Source: Dillenia suffruticosa
Lineage: Eukaryota; Streptophyta; Magnoliopsida; Dilleniales; Dilleniaceae
DNA length: 64,000 bases
Reading direction: 5' to 3'
Assembly (NCBI GenBank): GCA_033439265.1
Contig: JAVTVX010000002.1
Location: 16,891,674 to 16,955,673 of the forward strand
A model generated the notes under the pieces. That model worked only from the letters and a program-made list of their open reading frames with translations, ran no database searches and was not told the origin of the DNA. Of this stretch, positions 24,001 through 36,807 are shown in pieces (positions within the stretch are counted from its first letter, which is position 1; each line of letters opens with the position of its first letter). The position numbers were made by a program, and so were the translations under genes.

Positions 24001-27000
24001 ATCTGAACGTCAGTGGTTCTCTTTGGCATGGAGCTTTGAAGCTAAATGTGCTTACATTATTTGTTAAAGAATGTCTTTCCTTTTCAGATTGAAGCACGGA
24101 AACTTCCTTTGACACCAGAGTCATTGGCTTCCCTTCCACCCTTTACATCTATTACCTTTAATACAGATGAATCTAGTGAAGGAAATTGCAAGCCCGAAGT
24201 TGCAAAAACGGGGTTGGGTTCATCTGCAGCTATGACAGCCGCTGTAGTTGCTGCTCTACTTCATTACCTTGGGGTAGTTAATCTTTCCTCAACTAAAGAT
24301 CCACACCAGAAACAGGAGGTTGGTGGTGACCTTGATATTGTGCACATAATTGCCCAGAGTGCACATTGTATTGCTCAAGGGAAAGTTGGCAGTGGGTTTG
24401 ATGTCAGTTCTGCAGTTTATGGAAGCCAACGCTATGTTCGGTTTTCACCAGAAGTACTTTCTTCTGCTCAGGTCTCTCTCTCTCTCTCTCTCAAAAAATA
24501 ATTGATTTCTGCATCAACGGAATCTGTTCCAAAATTTGTTTTTTCTATATTTGAATTTTATACAGAGATATTCCATTACTCCAAATCTAAAACTGGAGAA
24601 AGTAGTTATGCGAACAATAATGGCACATAAAGAAAGTAAAATAATACAAGAAGCTAACCAAGTTGAATTGAAGTCCTCATATGCTACCTTTTCAGGTTGG
24701 TGGTCCAGGACATGAATTTATAATTGTCAACACAGCAGGATTACAATTGTGTTGATGAAATCTTTTTTCATATTCTTTTCTTTCTACTTTGTTTTTGTAT
24801 GTGAAAATGAAGAGACTACTGAATGCTTCTACAGACATAATTAGAAGTTGATAGGCTCTAAAAATATTTCTACTATGGAGCTGTAGGTTGCAGCTAATGT
24901 GACAACCTCACAAGAAGTCATTCTTGATATCCTGAAAGGAAAATGGGACCAAGAGAGAACAGAATTTTCTTTGCCGCCATTGATGACTCTGGTAAGAGTG
25001 TTAACAATATCTTATATTTGCTACTACTTTTTTTTTTTTTTTTTTTTTCTTTTTTGCTAGTCTTTCTACATGCATGCTTGACTGAACATATGACAATGTT
25101 TAGTTGTTTTTATGACTAATGGGTATGAGCTTAGATATTGTTCAGATTTTTAACAACAGATTGTCCTGTCTCTAATTAATAGATCAAATTGTGATAATCT
25201 CTTCCTCCTAGCTTGCCTAGAAATACTTGCTCTTCCAAGACCTGCCAAACCTACTACATGTTTTTTAAACACTTCTTGTCCTTGCCTCAAAGTGAATGAT
25301 AAAGAACATATGGTCTGCACTGACGATCTTCAGAATATTTGGTGATAGGCTCCCTCATTTCATTGATAAGGCTCTACATTATGACTTTGGAGGTCTATTG
25401 CAGAAAGCAATCATCATTGGTGAGTTACTATCATAACCAACTAGGCTGTAAATTATAAGGTAATGGGATATTAAAGTTCTGACTTGGTGAGTGATCCTCA
25501 CAGTCCTTGAAAGTGGAACCACTTAAGGAAAAGTTGCACTTGGGGTAGTTGTGAGTCTTTCCACTTTTGTGCACAATTCATGCGACCCAGAGTTGATTTT
25601 TGAGCCATTTCTTTTTTATTTGTCGGATAAAGGATAGCTTGACATGTTCTCCTTTTTTATCGTCCCGAATTAAAAGATTCAAGACTTTCAAAGTTCTTGT
25701 AGTCTTGAATAATTGGGCTGCAGATATATGTAGAAGGACAAGGCTACATTGAGTTAAGGAGGCCTTTGATCAAATCATAAGAGATGCTTTGAATGGTGCA
25801 TGATGCAGTCCTTGAAAGACTTGAATGATTAATTGCGACTATTGGATTTTTCTTTTTTCTTTTTTTTTTTTTCTGGGGTGGGGTTGCCTAAATGTTAATG
25901 GTAGTATATAATTCTGGGAGCTAGTGCATTCAATTGTGGTGTTCTTTAGCTTGTGAGGTAAACAATATTTTGTGGTTTTGGAAGTTATATTTCTCGTAGA
26001 AAAGGGAATTATGCTGATATCTCTCCATGCTTAGTTACTTGAAGAAACAAATAAAAAATTGTGCACTGGGGGGGTTGTTTTGTGGGGGTTATCTCTTCTT
26101 GAAATTCTTGATTTGAAGACATTCTTTTTGCCGTATAGATTTCATAGATTTTCTATCTTGTAAATGTTTGTAACCTTGTTCATGGGTGCATATGTTACTT
26201 GGTGCCATTTAAATCTTTCAATGATAAGTTCTTACTATCAGGTAGATGAGTGTATGATATCTACGATATTAAAGTTGCAGCTTTCTACAACTTAGATGAA
26301 AATCCAAAGAGTTGCATGTAGTGTTCCTCAAAAAACTGACCCGTGTAAAATTTTCTGATAGTGGAAAAGTGCTGCTAATTGTAGATTTCCAAAACTACAA
26401 GCCTTTCACAAAATATCAGTGGATTGCATTGAAAAGAAAAATTGATGATTTGATAACCTGTTGGTAAACGGTAATATTGAGAGAGTGTGTGTTGTCATTG
26501 AAGCCAAGAGATCTTGTAAATGCTGACATGTCAACAGATTTACAATTTTATTGCTCTTCCCTACTGGTAGCAGTTCCTTTCTCAATTCCAATTCAACATT
26601 GTTCAAAGTATGCTCCCTTCCTTGCATCAACCAGCTGTTTTGTGGACTACTTTTGCTTTTATCTTCTGCTTCATGTACTTCCACCTTCTGACTGCTTGCA
26701 TCTTCTTCACAGTCACTGTCCTCCCACTTGAGAACTCATTTTCCTAGCCTTGAGGAATAAAAAGGGAATGGCACAAGAAAATCCAAACTGAGCCTGGCAG
26801 GGGTGTGCTCATTCAGAAGCTGTCCTCATTTCTCATTTGAGGCTGGACATTGCTCCCCTTGAAGACAGCAAGTTTTTGCAAATGATAATTAGACTATACA
26901 AATTTTTGTGGGAATCTTTTTTAGTTAGAACTGATATCTCTACACCAATACAAAAAGCACACCCTTCTAGTGATATATCCATGAGCTTAAGCTTTAGAAG

Positions 27001-30000
27001 CTAGACACACAAATATGGAGAAATCCTCACCTAAGTGATTAACCTAGGAAAATCTCTTCTAGTAACATTTTCCAAATATGTTGCCATTAATAGCCTTTGC
27101 CATTGCCCATGCGACACTTTGGGCAGCTTCCTTAAAGAATGCTGTTGTTGTCAGCAACCTGGAATTAAACCTTCATTTACAGGAGCAGATAGGTTATCAT
27201 ATAATGGCTTTCTCTTGGCCATGGCTTTTCCATTGCCTGATATATCCTCACACGCCCTGTATTATTGTAGATGTTTTAAATCATGCTATTGCTTTTTGCA
27301 GTTACTAGGGGAACCAGGAAGTGGGGGATCATCTACAGTATCAATGGTAGGTGCTGTAAAAAAGTGGCAGAAAGCTGATCCACAGCATTCCCGAAGTGTC
27401 TGGAGGAGGTTGTCTGAGGCAAATACATCACTGGAAATGCATCTCAAAGCTTTAAGTCAATTAGCTAAAGATCATTGGGATTCATACAAATTCATCATCA
27501 ACAGCTGCAGTGTTCACAGATCAGAAAAGGTGTTTCTTGAATGATTCCGTTTCTTTTAATAAATGGTACAGAGATAATCATTTATTGCTTAAAATTTTGA
27601 AAAAAGAAAATAAATAAACAAAACAAAAATGCATAATAAATCTACTATGGGAAACAATAACAAACTAAGACTTAATTCTAAATTTAGACTTAATCCCAAA
27701 TTTTGGAGTTGGTCGATTGATACCAATATAAAAGGAGAAAAAAAAAAGTCGAACATGATTTTATCCTAAATCATTAACCTACATATCCCTCGTAATGGAA
27801 AAATCTTGTATGACTAATAAGTTGATTCTGAGACATAGTTACCGCAAAACTCAACTAGTTCAAATTTTCTTATGCCACTTATTCCTATTTAAAGTCATAT
27901 TCTCAATTAAATTTTTGACACTTATATCTTTACGGATAACTTGTATCCATGTTTTTAAAGTCCTACCCCAATGATTTGTTAAGTCTCTTACATTTAAGGT
28001 TTCGCTTCTCCTAAATTGTGCGTTTTAAGGTTTTCGTTATATATGTTCAAATCACCTTAAGTGATACTCTGTTATCTTTTTCACAATTGAATTTACTCCT
28101 AACTTAGTATGTATTTTTTCGTTTCTAATTATATCTTTTCTAGTTTTATCACATATCTATCTGACTATTTCATTTCAGTTATAGTCATTTTATACTCTTG
28201 TTGTTTAATAACTCAACACTTAGTTCCATATAATAATGCCAGTCTTATTGTGGTTCTATAAAACCTTCAACTGCAATGCATAGTGCTATTGCAAAGAAAT
28301 CTAGATACATTTTTCCATTTCATCTAATCCACTTGGATCCTATTATTCACATCCCCATCTATTCTTGGAAGCGAAATCTACTTTCTTTTTTGGCTGTTGT
28401 AGCAGGCAACAAGTTTTTCTTCTCCTCTTTCTCGTGGCTAAGGAGGAAGTTTCTTCCTGGACTCAGAAACTATAGCTGTATCTACATGTTCACAGTGTTG
28501 TGATGGTCTATTTACAAAAAAGTAAAAAACAAATAATAAATAATAAATAAAATCACATTCTACAATAATGTTGTTCAAGAAACCCAAATCTTCACCATGT
28601 GGCAACAGTCACCTATATATTTGTAATTTCTCCATTTAGTTATTGTCCTTGAAATGTGTTTCTTATTTGCAATGCATGCATTAACAATTGTTCAAACCAT
28701 TGTTTCACAAAGAGTTCAGCATACATCACCAATACAATTCTGAGGGATTGAAAACATTAATTGCTAATACAGAAAATAGAGCTTTTCCCATGGGGAATTT
28801 TATTCCGAAAAGGGAGTACATTTCTGGGCAAACACAAAGCCTAACCCTAGTGTTTATTAAACTTTGCAAACCATAGATATCTATTCCTTAGAACTGGGGG
28901 TTTGTCACACTCAAGTGCATGATTTCAAACCTTGAATCCACACTTTATGATTTTGAATCTACACATTGCCCATAATGTGCAAAGCAGCATTAAACACTAC
29001 TCAAGGGGTGAAACTAAATTTAGTCAATGTTGCAACTGCTGAGGTCTTTTATTGTGCACATTTTTTATCAGCTTATTGATGCTGAGATATCTACCAGGCA
29101 ATTAGATTGTAGCTGAAAAGGAGCTATATAATTTTTCTTATATTTAAAAAAATACAAGTAGCATAGAACAAGTAGTTTCGTAAAGATGGCCTATGTTTGA
29201 CATGAATATTGTACAGCTTTGGGTTCACTTAGAAGTTTGGACGTATATTGTTGCTTCTTTATGGCATCATCACCTTTATAATCTGAGTCTGGTAATCATT
29301 TTTCTGTTGGTGATCATCCCACTAATCATCATTGCATAAATAGTGGATGGAGCAAGTCATTGAACCAGGCCATGAAACAATTGTCAAGGCCTTGCTCGGA
29401 GCAAGAGATGCTATGCTTGAGATTAGACTCAATATGCGGCAGATGGGTGAAGCTGCAGGGGTCCCAGTAGGTTTCTTTCACTTTATTCTTATTATTTTTT
29501 CAGGATTCTTGTCACTTTTTCTTCATATAGAATGTCAGATATGGGGATTTGGCTTGTCCTTGCTGTCATGCTAAATGTGCATTGATATATTGCTGGAAAG
29601 TAGATTATTCTCTCAATTTATTTTGGTCTCTTCAAAAACACTATGGAGTACTTCATCTCATTCGGATGCATTTTGTCATTGAATGTTTGGTTTTGACAGT
29701 AAGCTGGTAGTTGCAAAGATTAAGGTTACAATTACAAGGTCAGAACAATGAATTCACTGTGCATGCCACATTAATAACATAGTACCAAACCCTTTTTAAG
29801 TATTCAAAGGATGATAGAATCATTAGAGGAAATGAGATAGAAAAGGGTAAGATGGTGATTGGTTAACTCATAAAAATTAAATGCAGGTTAAAGATGTCTT
29901 TATAAGTGTTTCTTCAGTGTATTAGTAATACCGAAATCAAGAGTGCTTTTTAGCATCCCCTTATAGTCTTATCCTTCAAACTGGCTGCTCTAAGTAATTC

Positions 30001-30575
30001 TTGTCATTGTTGGGATGATTCTTATGGCAGGTTGTTGAAGTTCGCAATAACTCCAAAATCTATCCATTTTCCAAATTTTTAGACTTTTCAACATGACCAG
30101 TAATGTGAGACATTTGTCAGAACCTTTCATTTCTCACATCTTTAATTTTGTGCAGAGGCTCAAAAGGCACTTTTGACGTCTAAATTTATATTTTATCTTT
30201 TACATTTCTATATGATCCTGTAGATATCATATATCCACATTCTCTAATATGTATAACTGCATAAGAACACATCTCTGCATAATAATACATCATATTCGGT
30301 ATTTGCAGATTGAACCAGAATCACAAACAAAGCTTTTGGATGCTACTATGAGCATAGAAGGAGTTCTTTTGGCTGGAGTTCCTGGAGCAGGCGGCTTTGA
30401 TGCAATTTTTGCTGTCACATTGGGAGATTCCAGCACCCAATTAGCCAAAGCTTGGAGTTCACTCAATGTTCTGGCCCTGCTAGTGAGAGAAGATCCTCAT
30501 GGTGTTTCCCTAGAAAGTGGAGATCCACGGGCTGCTGAAATTACTTCTGCAATCTCCTCAGTACATATTGGATAA
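21087..30575 (+). CDS. PMK: Phosphomevalonate kinase
   Basis: Ten coding exons: 21087-21094, 21183-21333, 22360-22457, 22727-22836, 22925-22977, 24088-24471, 24887-24991, 27302-27529, 29344-29466 and 30309-30575. Phases agree throughout and give 508 residues, close to Arabidopsis PMK (At1g31910). The enzyme phosphorylates mevalonate 5-phosphate to the diphosphate with ATP, in the mevalonate route to isopentenyl diphosphate. GHMP-kinase motifs are visible: ASAPGKVLLTGGY at residues 5-17, the ATP-binding loop GLGSSAA at 182-188, GSGFDVSSAVYG after it, and the C-terminal GVPGAGGFDA at 443-452. The first exon codes only MAV minus one base. Intron 3 uses a GC donor. Intron 8 contains an antisense RTE LINE fragment. 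AATAAA at 30716-30721 is a likely polyadenylation signal. All motifs are intact, so the gene is probably active. Confidence 0.96.
22458..22726 (+). other. GC-AG intron (PMK intron 3)
   Basis: Exon 3 must end TCT TCC AG to join T GAA TCA AGA (SSESRNPFVE). The next bases are GCAAGG, so the donor is AG|GCAAGG and the acceptor TTGCAG. The nearest GT donor, seven bases on, would break the frame. GC-AG introns are a known minority class handled by the major spliceosome, usually with an otherwise strong donor. Confidence 0.9.
27785..28265 (-). mobile_element. RTE-clade LINE, 5'-truncated antisense fragment
   Basis: On the minus strand the sequence starting at about 28265 reads like the region after the RTE reverse transcriptase core: TTATAGAACCACAATAAGAC, then a decayed version of YRTTIRLALLYGT. 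It parallels TCTATAGAACCATAATAAGA at about 59203 in the intact copy, and the resemblance continues to about 27785. It has many stops and shifts. It lies in PMK intron 8, antisense to the gene. The 3' boundary is uncertain and no TTG tail was seen. Confidence 0.75.
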
Positions 30576-31024
30576 TTTAATTTCCCCATTTCCCTGTTCA
30601 AAATTTTGGGGTTATCATCTTAAGAGCACATAGTGAAGGTGATCAGCATGTGGATGAACTTCAGTACTAAAATTAGGTGGAACTGGCACAAGCAACGAAA
30701 ATTCTCTTATTCAGCAATAAAAATTGTTCCTTCACCTGTTGTATCTTTGGATCTCATCCAATTGTGTGTAATATGAGGGACATGGTTGACTCTCATGTTG
30801 GTTGTGTCCAATTAGCATAAAGGTCCAGGCCTGTAAAGAATGCATCTATTTTGCTGACTCTCATGCTTGACCCTAGCAAACTTTTTTTGGACAGCTGATC
30901 AGGGGATCGAGTCCTTTCATGAGTTGTGTGCAAAAATGGCCAAGCTTAGTACCAGTAATGGCATGTTTCAATATTATTGTGCATGTTTTCAGTTGGAAAG
31001 AGACGTGATTTCGGATTCTTCTTT
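30576..31024. other. PMK 3' UTR and convergent gap
   Basis: The PMK 3' UTR with AATAAA at 30716-30721, then a short AT-rich spacer to the end of the PPR pseudogene, which runs towards PMK on the other strand. Confidence 0.6.
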
Positions 31025-32144
31025 TCACCAGTGATCTCTACAAGGGCAAGTTCCATCTTCAAATTTGTGAAACAGGTTTTGATCTCTAACAATAATGGTC
31101 CTTTCAAAATATTGTTGACATTAATTTAGCATATGTATGACAATCGCAGCACATTCTGAGGTTTCTGACAATTCTCATAGGAACCCCAGCGGCTTTACAT
31201 AACGGTGCAAAGGCAATGGCCAGCTTTTGGCTATGATTGCTTAGTATTTGTCTTTTCTCTGCTTCATCTACATCAAGCAACACCAGCAATGTATCCGGTG
31301 AATAGCCCTCAAATTTTAACCGCCACTCCATTTGGTAAAGCACCTCATAGACGCCTTCACACAGTGGACGAGACATATCTTGTTAAACAAACTTGAAGAT
31401 TTTAGCATTCACAATGACCATGCTGAAACCGGGCACGTGTCAAGCCCTTGGAGGCCATTTCCTTCTGAGTCTTAGCCACATCCTCCCATCTTTGAGCTTT
31501 TGCATGCATATTTGACAACAGCAAGTAATTGCTTGCATTAAGTGAATTGAATTGGAATAGTTCAGGGCTGCAATCTCCCCTATTTCCAAATTTTGGTCCA
31601 TCCTAAGACACTTCCTTTGCTCATCATATCCCTAAAAAGCCTAAGACACTTCCTCCACAACTTCATTAGCATGGGCTGCAATTATAGCAGTTCAAGAAGC
31701 AACAGTCTTTTGATCCATCTTCTCAAAAGCAACACAAAAGTTGTGCATCTCCCCATATTTTCCATACATGTTGATCATGCTATTCTGCACAAACTCATCA
31801 TCTTCGAGTCCAAGCTTGAATACATGAACATGGATTTGCATTCCCCCCTCAACTGCCCCTAATCCAGCACAGGTCTTGAGAACAATGGGATAAGTGTAAT
31901 TATCCGGTCTAAGGCCTCTCTTTAACATGTCATCATAAAGGAAGATTGTTTCTTCAAGATTGAAATCCTTCACATTTCCTTTCATCAAAGCATTGAATTC
32001 AAAGGAACCAGGGTCTTCAATTTGCCTAAAGATTGAGCAAGCATAGTCCATGTTGTCCCATTTTTCAAGAGCACTAGTGACCACAAGATTGCTTGCACAA
32101 ATAGAACTTGAAAATAATCCCAACTTCAAAATATGGGTACAAAT
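31025..32144 (-). pseudogene. PPR-DYW pseudogene, At1g31920-like
   Basis: Read on the minus strand, the N-terminal part (32144 to about 31690) keeps PPR repeats closely like Arabidopsis At1g31920: THILKLGLFSSSICASNLVV, MDYACSIFRQIEDPGSFEFN, LRPDNYTYPIVLKTCAGLGA, FVQNSMINMYGKYGEMHNF. An in-frame stop replaces the Trp after KTVAS, and further stops follow. Then comes a jump of roughly 250 codons, removing the middle PPRs, to the E region (QNLEIGEIAAL). The DYW domain is recognisable ([39 protein letters not shown]), with a one-base shift after STIF. The remaining end reads ERTIIVRD and finishes CRDHW-stop at 31025. The first ~40 codons are missing too, so this host gene is clearly dead. Its position next to PMK and XLG3 matches Arabidopsis. 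Confidence 0.9.
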
Positions 32145-32168
32145 AGAACTTGTTTGAGCTATAGCAAT

Positions 32169-32241
32169 GGGGGTGTAGCTCATATGGTAGAGCGCTCGCT
32201 TCGCATGCGAGAGGCACGGGGTTCGATTCCCCGCACCTCCA
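32169..32241 (+). tRNA. tRNA-Ala (anticodon CGC)
   Basis: The 73 bases fold as a complete tRNA. The acceptor stem GGGGGTG pairs with CACCTCC, including the G3-U70 pair that marks alanine tRNAs, and the discriminator base is A. Box A is TAGCTCATATGG. The anticodon arm is CTCGC-TTCGCAT-GCGAG, giving anticodon CGC for GCG codons. The T arm is CGGGG-TTCGATT-CCCCG, containing box B. CCA is not encoded, as usual in nuclear genes. There is no intron. It sits 24 bp beyond the 5' remnant of the PPR pseudogene. Confidence 0.97.
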
Positions 32242-33480
32242 AATTGCTTGTGTAACCATGCCTGTGTTTTTTTAACACCGTCATAAGAACTAGATTTTTT
32301 ATTACAAAGCTCACATAAGCACTAGAGGTACTAAAAGAAAAACATGCCAAGTGAACAAAAATTAAAAGAAAAGGACAGAGAGAAACTCAACTATGGAGAA
32401 CAAAGTTGATGATCTCAGATTGATTTGAAGTGGGTACTCATCAAATTTGCAGAAAGCGACGGTTTTGCGAATTTGAAAAGAAAAGATGTTAACTTGGGCA
32501 ACTAGGACGAATGTTTAATGTTAAAAAAATATAGTTTGGAAGTGTTCAAGGTTCAAAGCCTCACAGTTGTTATTTTCTTGTTAGTCGGAATTTGGATCTC
32601 ATCCAGGACACTGGAAACAGAAGTCTAGCCAGCTTTTGTGCACACATCATGGGGACTAGACTAGTGGATAGGATATTATTGCCTTTAGAATATAGGTGGA
32701 AAGAGTAAATGTGCCATAATTGCAATACAACCCTGACCTGAACTCCACACCACCAAAATTTGGGCTAAAAATGCAAAATGAATGGCAAAATGTACACAGA
32801 TCTACCATTCCTCTGGAAAAATATTAATTTGCATCATGCTAAAGGTGTTATCCTGTTCCGTACTAAGCGCTTAAATTGGAATCAAATTGAAATATCTATG
32901 ATACTAAAACAAAGAGAAAATAAATTTAACAAATGGAATCAAATTCGATTTAAAATCACTAATTCACTCTCGAAAGGACAAATAAGGCAGAAAAACATTA
33001 AAGCAAGAAAAAGGGCTTACCAAGAAGAAGAAACAAAGTAAAATAGCTATTGAGAGGAAGAGAAAGAGTGGAAGCATACAGGAGCGCTTTGGGTGCGACA
33101 ATGGCCGACTGTGCTGGCGGAAAATCTAGAGAAAATACCCACCATATTCTTCCTCATATTTTACAACCTTATAAGAACCATTTCGTTTTTGGCTTACTAT
33201 TTTGAAAATTGGTCTGTGTTTTGCCCTTTGGAACACCCCTTCCCCTTCACTAGTCTCCAGATTCCAGAGAAAGAGAGAAGATGACAAGTTGCCTTGACGT
33301 GATGGTTTTTGTTTTTGGTTTTTTTTTTTTTTCGTTTCGTGTCTCACTCCCTCCACCTCTCGCCCGTCTTAATTTCCTACGTTTACGATTAACATTTGAC
33401 AAATTACGTAATTTTGAAGATTTCATTTTTATTAAGTCCCAAATACATATTATAGTCCTGTAAACGAAAACCTCGTTAAA
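32242..33480. other. Intergenic, no gene seen
   Basis: No coding signal on either strand. A short T run follows the tRNA (TGTTTTTTT near 32263-32271) and could serve as the RNA polymerase III terminator. The block at 33080-33300 is somewhat richer in C/T and may once have been a promoter or leader of the dead PPR gene, but this is a guess. Confidence 0.4.
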
Positions 33481-33770
33481 TACATGAATATAAAAAATAT
33501 AATAATTTTTATATAAATATTAAATATTTTATAGAAACAATAGAATAATTTTTTATAATAAAAATTTAAAATGATTGAATATATAATTATCAATTATAAG
33601 ATGAATAATAAATAAATAAAAATTATAAAAAAATAAATAATTCATTAAATATGAAAAAATTATAAATATAAAAATTATAAGAATTTTTATATAAAAATTA
33701 ATTAATTTAGTTTTTTAAAATATTTTGAAAATGTTTTGAAAGTAGAAAATATTTCAAAATCGGAGAAAAA
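33481..33770 (+). repeat. AT-rich dispersed repeat, copy 2
   Basis: The second copy of the repeat described at 11931-12247, in the same orientation and colinear for nearly its whole length. Shared pieces include TTTTTATATAAATATTAA, ATAGAATAATTTTTTATAAT and ATTCATTAAATATG, and both end in TTTTGAAA or TTTTGGAAA motifs. It contains no open frame. Confidence 0.6.
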
Positions 33771-34014
33771 TTATTGTTAGGGAAGGATTTTGTTGTTTCC
33801 TTTTTAAGTAGAATTTGTCATGTAGCAAAGGCAGCTACACTATGAAAAGTAGTTGCCATGTTTTATTCTACTATTATGTGGAAACGATTATGGGGATTAT
33901 GTGTTTCCCCCAAGAACTTTACGTGGGGAGCTGCTGGTAGATGCCTATCTTACAGGTATTTTAAGCACTTTTACTTATTGGTTATCCTTTATATTGTGTC
34001 CACTACAACTGATT

Positions 34015-34395
34015 TACTTGAAGAATGGCAACATGCTCAACAACAATCCACAGATGGTCAGAAAGTTAAGAGGCGCAGCTCTAATTCTGTTGTTTACTCG
34101 GAAACACCTCCAGTTGGTTTCTAAAAGTCGAATATGGATGCAGCCATTTTTGCTCAATCGACAAGTATAGGAGTTGGATGGGTATGGGTCTTGCGAAACT
34201 ATAAGGGAGAATCGCTTGCTGCTGTGTGTAAGAGAATTTCAGGCATTACAGTCTCGAAACTGGTTGAAAGAATAAGTATTCAAGAAGCATTAAGTGGGCT
34301 GAAAGGATAGAATTTTGATAGAATCATTATGGAATCAGATACTAATCTAGTTGCTCAAGTCATTACTCATTTTGATGCCATAGTTAATGCCACTG
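34015..34395 (+). pseudogene. RNase H-like (RVT_3) domain relic
   Basis: The translation resembles the plant RVT_3 / RNase H-like domain: DLLEEWQHAQ, then SNMDAAIFAQSTSIGVGW, LRNYKGESLAAVCKRISG and DRIIMESDTNLVAQVITHFD. The frame is interrupted and no promoter or full gene surrounds it. This domain is found at the end of plant L1 LINE ORF2 and in stand-alone genes, so it is either a LINE tail or a small decayed gene. Confidence 0.7.
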
Positions 34396-34710
34396 ATTCC
34401 ATGTCTAATCTTCATTATCAGACTTGCTTTACTGATTTATTTTTCTGTATCAGACTTGGTTTACTGATTTTATTGCATATTTCCTTTTGATTTCAAACAA
34501 CAATTGTGTAAAATTTGAAGTCTTATTGGGCCGATCATCCTGCTTATAAATAAGTAGGGTTGGGTTTAGTACCAATAAACTCATTGTATATGTCCAATAG
34601 TATATAAACTTCAAAAATTTTATGATACAATGCAAAATGTTTTAATAATCTTTTTTGGTATGTATCGATACATTTTGGTAAAACTTAAAAAAAAAAAATT
34701 TGTCTTCTTC

Positions 34711-34910
34711 CTTTTTTTTTTTTGGCATAAATGGATAATTTGCTATCGATCAATATCCGGATTTCGTTCGACTAATCCGATCTGAATACTGTAGGGGTCA
34801 TTTAGGGGTTGGTTCTCTCAATTATTTTTCTCTATTTTAAGAGCTTGAACTTGAGATTTTTAATTAAGAGATAAGGTGTCTGACTATTCAATCCAAAAAA
34901 GTTTGATATC
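34711..34910 (-). mobile_element. tRNA-derived SINE copy
   Basis: Antisense SINE with its poly-A tail seen as the T run at 34711-34723. On the minus strand, a box B-like AAGTTCAAGCTC follows a box A-like region near the GAATAGTCAGACACC block. Then comes the family core CTACAGTATTCAGATCGGAT. It is the same family as the copies at 35.2, 51.4-51.7 and 52.9 kb. No clear target-site duplication was found. Confidence 0.65.
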
Positions 34911-35140
34911 TACTTTTTTTTTAGTTGATTAAAGTTGTACGGTAGTTATCGTAAAATATTTAATTCAAAATAAAAATATTATACTATCACGTCTAATTAA
35001 GATGGAAAAATATATGTTTTTTCTTTTTTAAATATGTTTATTTTATACTTAAAAACATGTTTTCAAATTTAGTTTAATAAAAGATGAAAAAATAGTTATC
35101 TATGTATTCACTGTGCTGTGTTTATTAGATTTTTTTTTTT

Positions 35141-35350
35141 CTTTTTTTTTTTAAGAGGGGAAAGAGGGCCAAGCAGCCCAATAATAAATTTATTAATCGG
35201 TATCTGAAATTTATCTGATTAATTCGATCTGAATACTGTAGGATCTATCGAAGGATTGGTTTTATCAAAATTTTTTTTTTCCATTTCGAGAGTTTGAACT
35301 CGAGATCTTTAGTTAAGAAAATAAAATATTTGATCATTCAATATAAATGA
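35141..35350 (-). mobile_element. tRNA-derived SINE copy
   Basis: A second member of the family 430 bp to the right, again antisense with a T run on the plus strand at its left end. Box B on the minus strand is CTCGAGTTCAAACTCTCG, close to GGTTCGAATCC. The core CTACAGTATTCAGATCGAAT is shared with the 34.7-kb copy. Its ends are less clear than those of the copies further right. Confidence 0.65.
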
Positions 35351-36650
35351 GTTTGGTAAAAACCTCTTCTTTTGACTCGAAGAGCTTGTTTGCCCGGATC
35401 ATCATGCTGCAGAAGGCTGAGAAGGCTTTCAGGTGGGGAGCTGAGCAAGTGCATTCTTGGTTGCTCGGTGTGACTAATGTTGGCAAGATGATCAACACGG
35501 TTGTTGCCCTCTCTGCAGTGCGGATAATCTTATAAATCCTAAGCATCTGCATGAAAAACTTGCACATAGAGGGTGTAACTGAGGCACTCTATTTAGGTTT
35601 ACCTGGTATACCTGAATTAAGGACTCTCTCGCTCTTAAGAGTCGGCCACTGAAAGGTTGACATTCGTAAGCGGGACTATTTGGAACAGTGGTTGAAACGT
35701 CATTTGCTATTTATTTGCATCTGGGCCATGATACTTTTAAAGATTAAACTAAAAAGGGAAATGGAAGTCAAAAGTTTTAGTTTGTAAAATTACAATCGGA
35801 CCGTTGAGTTGGTTTAATAAGATATTATGTTAAATTTTTTAATTAAAATTTTATATTTAACTTATTATTTAGGTATATGATTATATATTTCAATCGATAT
35901 AATATTAAAAAAATTCAATTAGGTTGTCACCTTTTTGGGTCAACCACTTTGCAAAAAGGTATTGGGTCAATATGGCAATTGTTGGGGGCCCAATTGTCCA
36001 AAAAGGACATATCATTGTCCACGCTGTCCAACTTTACTTTTTTTTTTTTTTTTTATAAAGATTTCAAATTAGGATCATTGTATCACTCACTAGGTTGAGC
36101 GGTCCAACTTTACTTCTGAAACACAAAATGTTTCCTTTCTTTTTTTTTTTTTTTTTTAGTTTATTCTGTTTTGGTACGTCAGTATCACAATATTATTAAA
36201 ATAGCAAGCAATTCTCAAAATTTCCAGGATTATATATATTATACCAAAAAAAAATAATAATAAGAAAGAAGAAAACTTAGTGAAGAACAGGAACAGGTGG
36301 GCGAAAGGCGAGGGAAGCAAAGAAATCACAGGATTTTGGAACTTGGTAGGGCGCGTGGAGGAAACGTTCCCTAGGTGCATATGCTACACGAATTATTGGA
36401 TACAAAAGAGAATGGAAACAAATTTAGATTAGGCGGCGTATGCTACAAGTATGTCTTATATTTTTATTAGCATATAAAAATAAAATAAATTAACTTAAAG
36501 TTAAATTTTACAGTTATATTTATTTTTCTGATGTAATAAATTTGATTGTGAAGTTGAATTATTTACTTAATTTAGATAAATAAATATAATGTTTTAAATA
36601 AAAGGGTTATAAAGTTTATATGTTTATTTATGTTTTTGAGAGAGAGAGAG
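35351..36650. other. Intergenic, AT-rich
   Basis: Open frames of 60-77 residues at 35334-35567 on both strands have no recognisable domain. Poly-T runs lie near 36042 and 36140. No gene seen. Confidence 0.45.
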
Positions 36651-36807
36651 AGAGAGAAACCAGGTGAATTAAATTAGAGAGAAAGGACATGAAAGAGATG
36701 TGGGACCCAGTAAGCATTTTCGATGTGGTGCTCCCAGTGCGACACCAGCATCTCTCTCTCTCTCTCTCTCTCCCCGGGGGATACAAAACAAAAAGAGGGC
36801 CACTCTC

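Noticed and set aside
35347-35535. 62-residue plus-strand frame and a 77-residue frame opposite it
   Set aside because: No recognisable domain, and it overlaps the SINE edge and AT-rich DNA.
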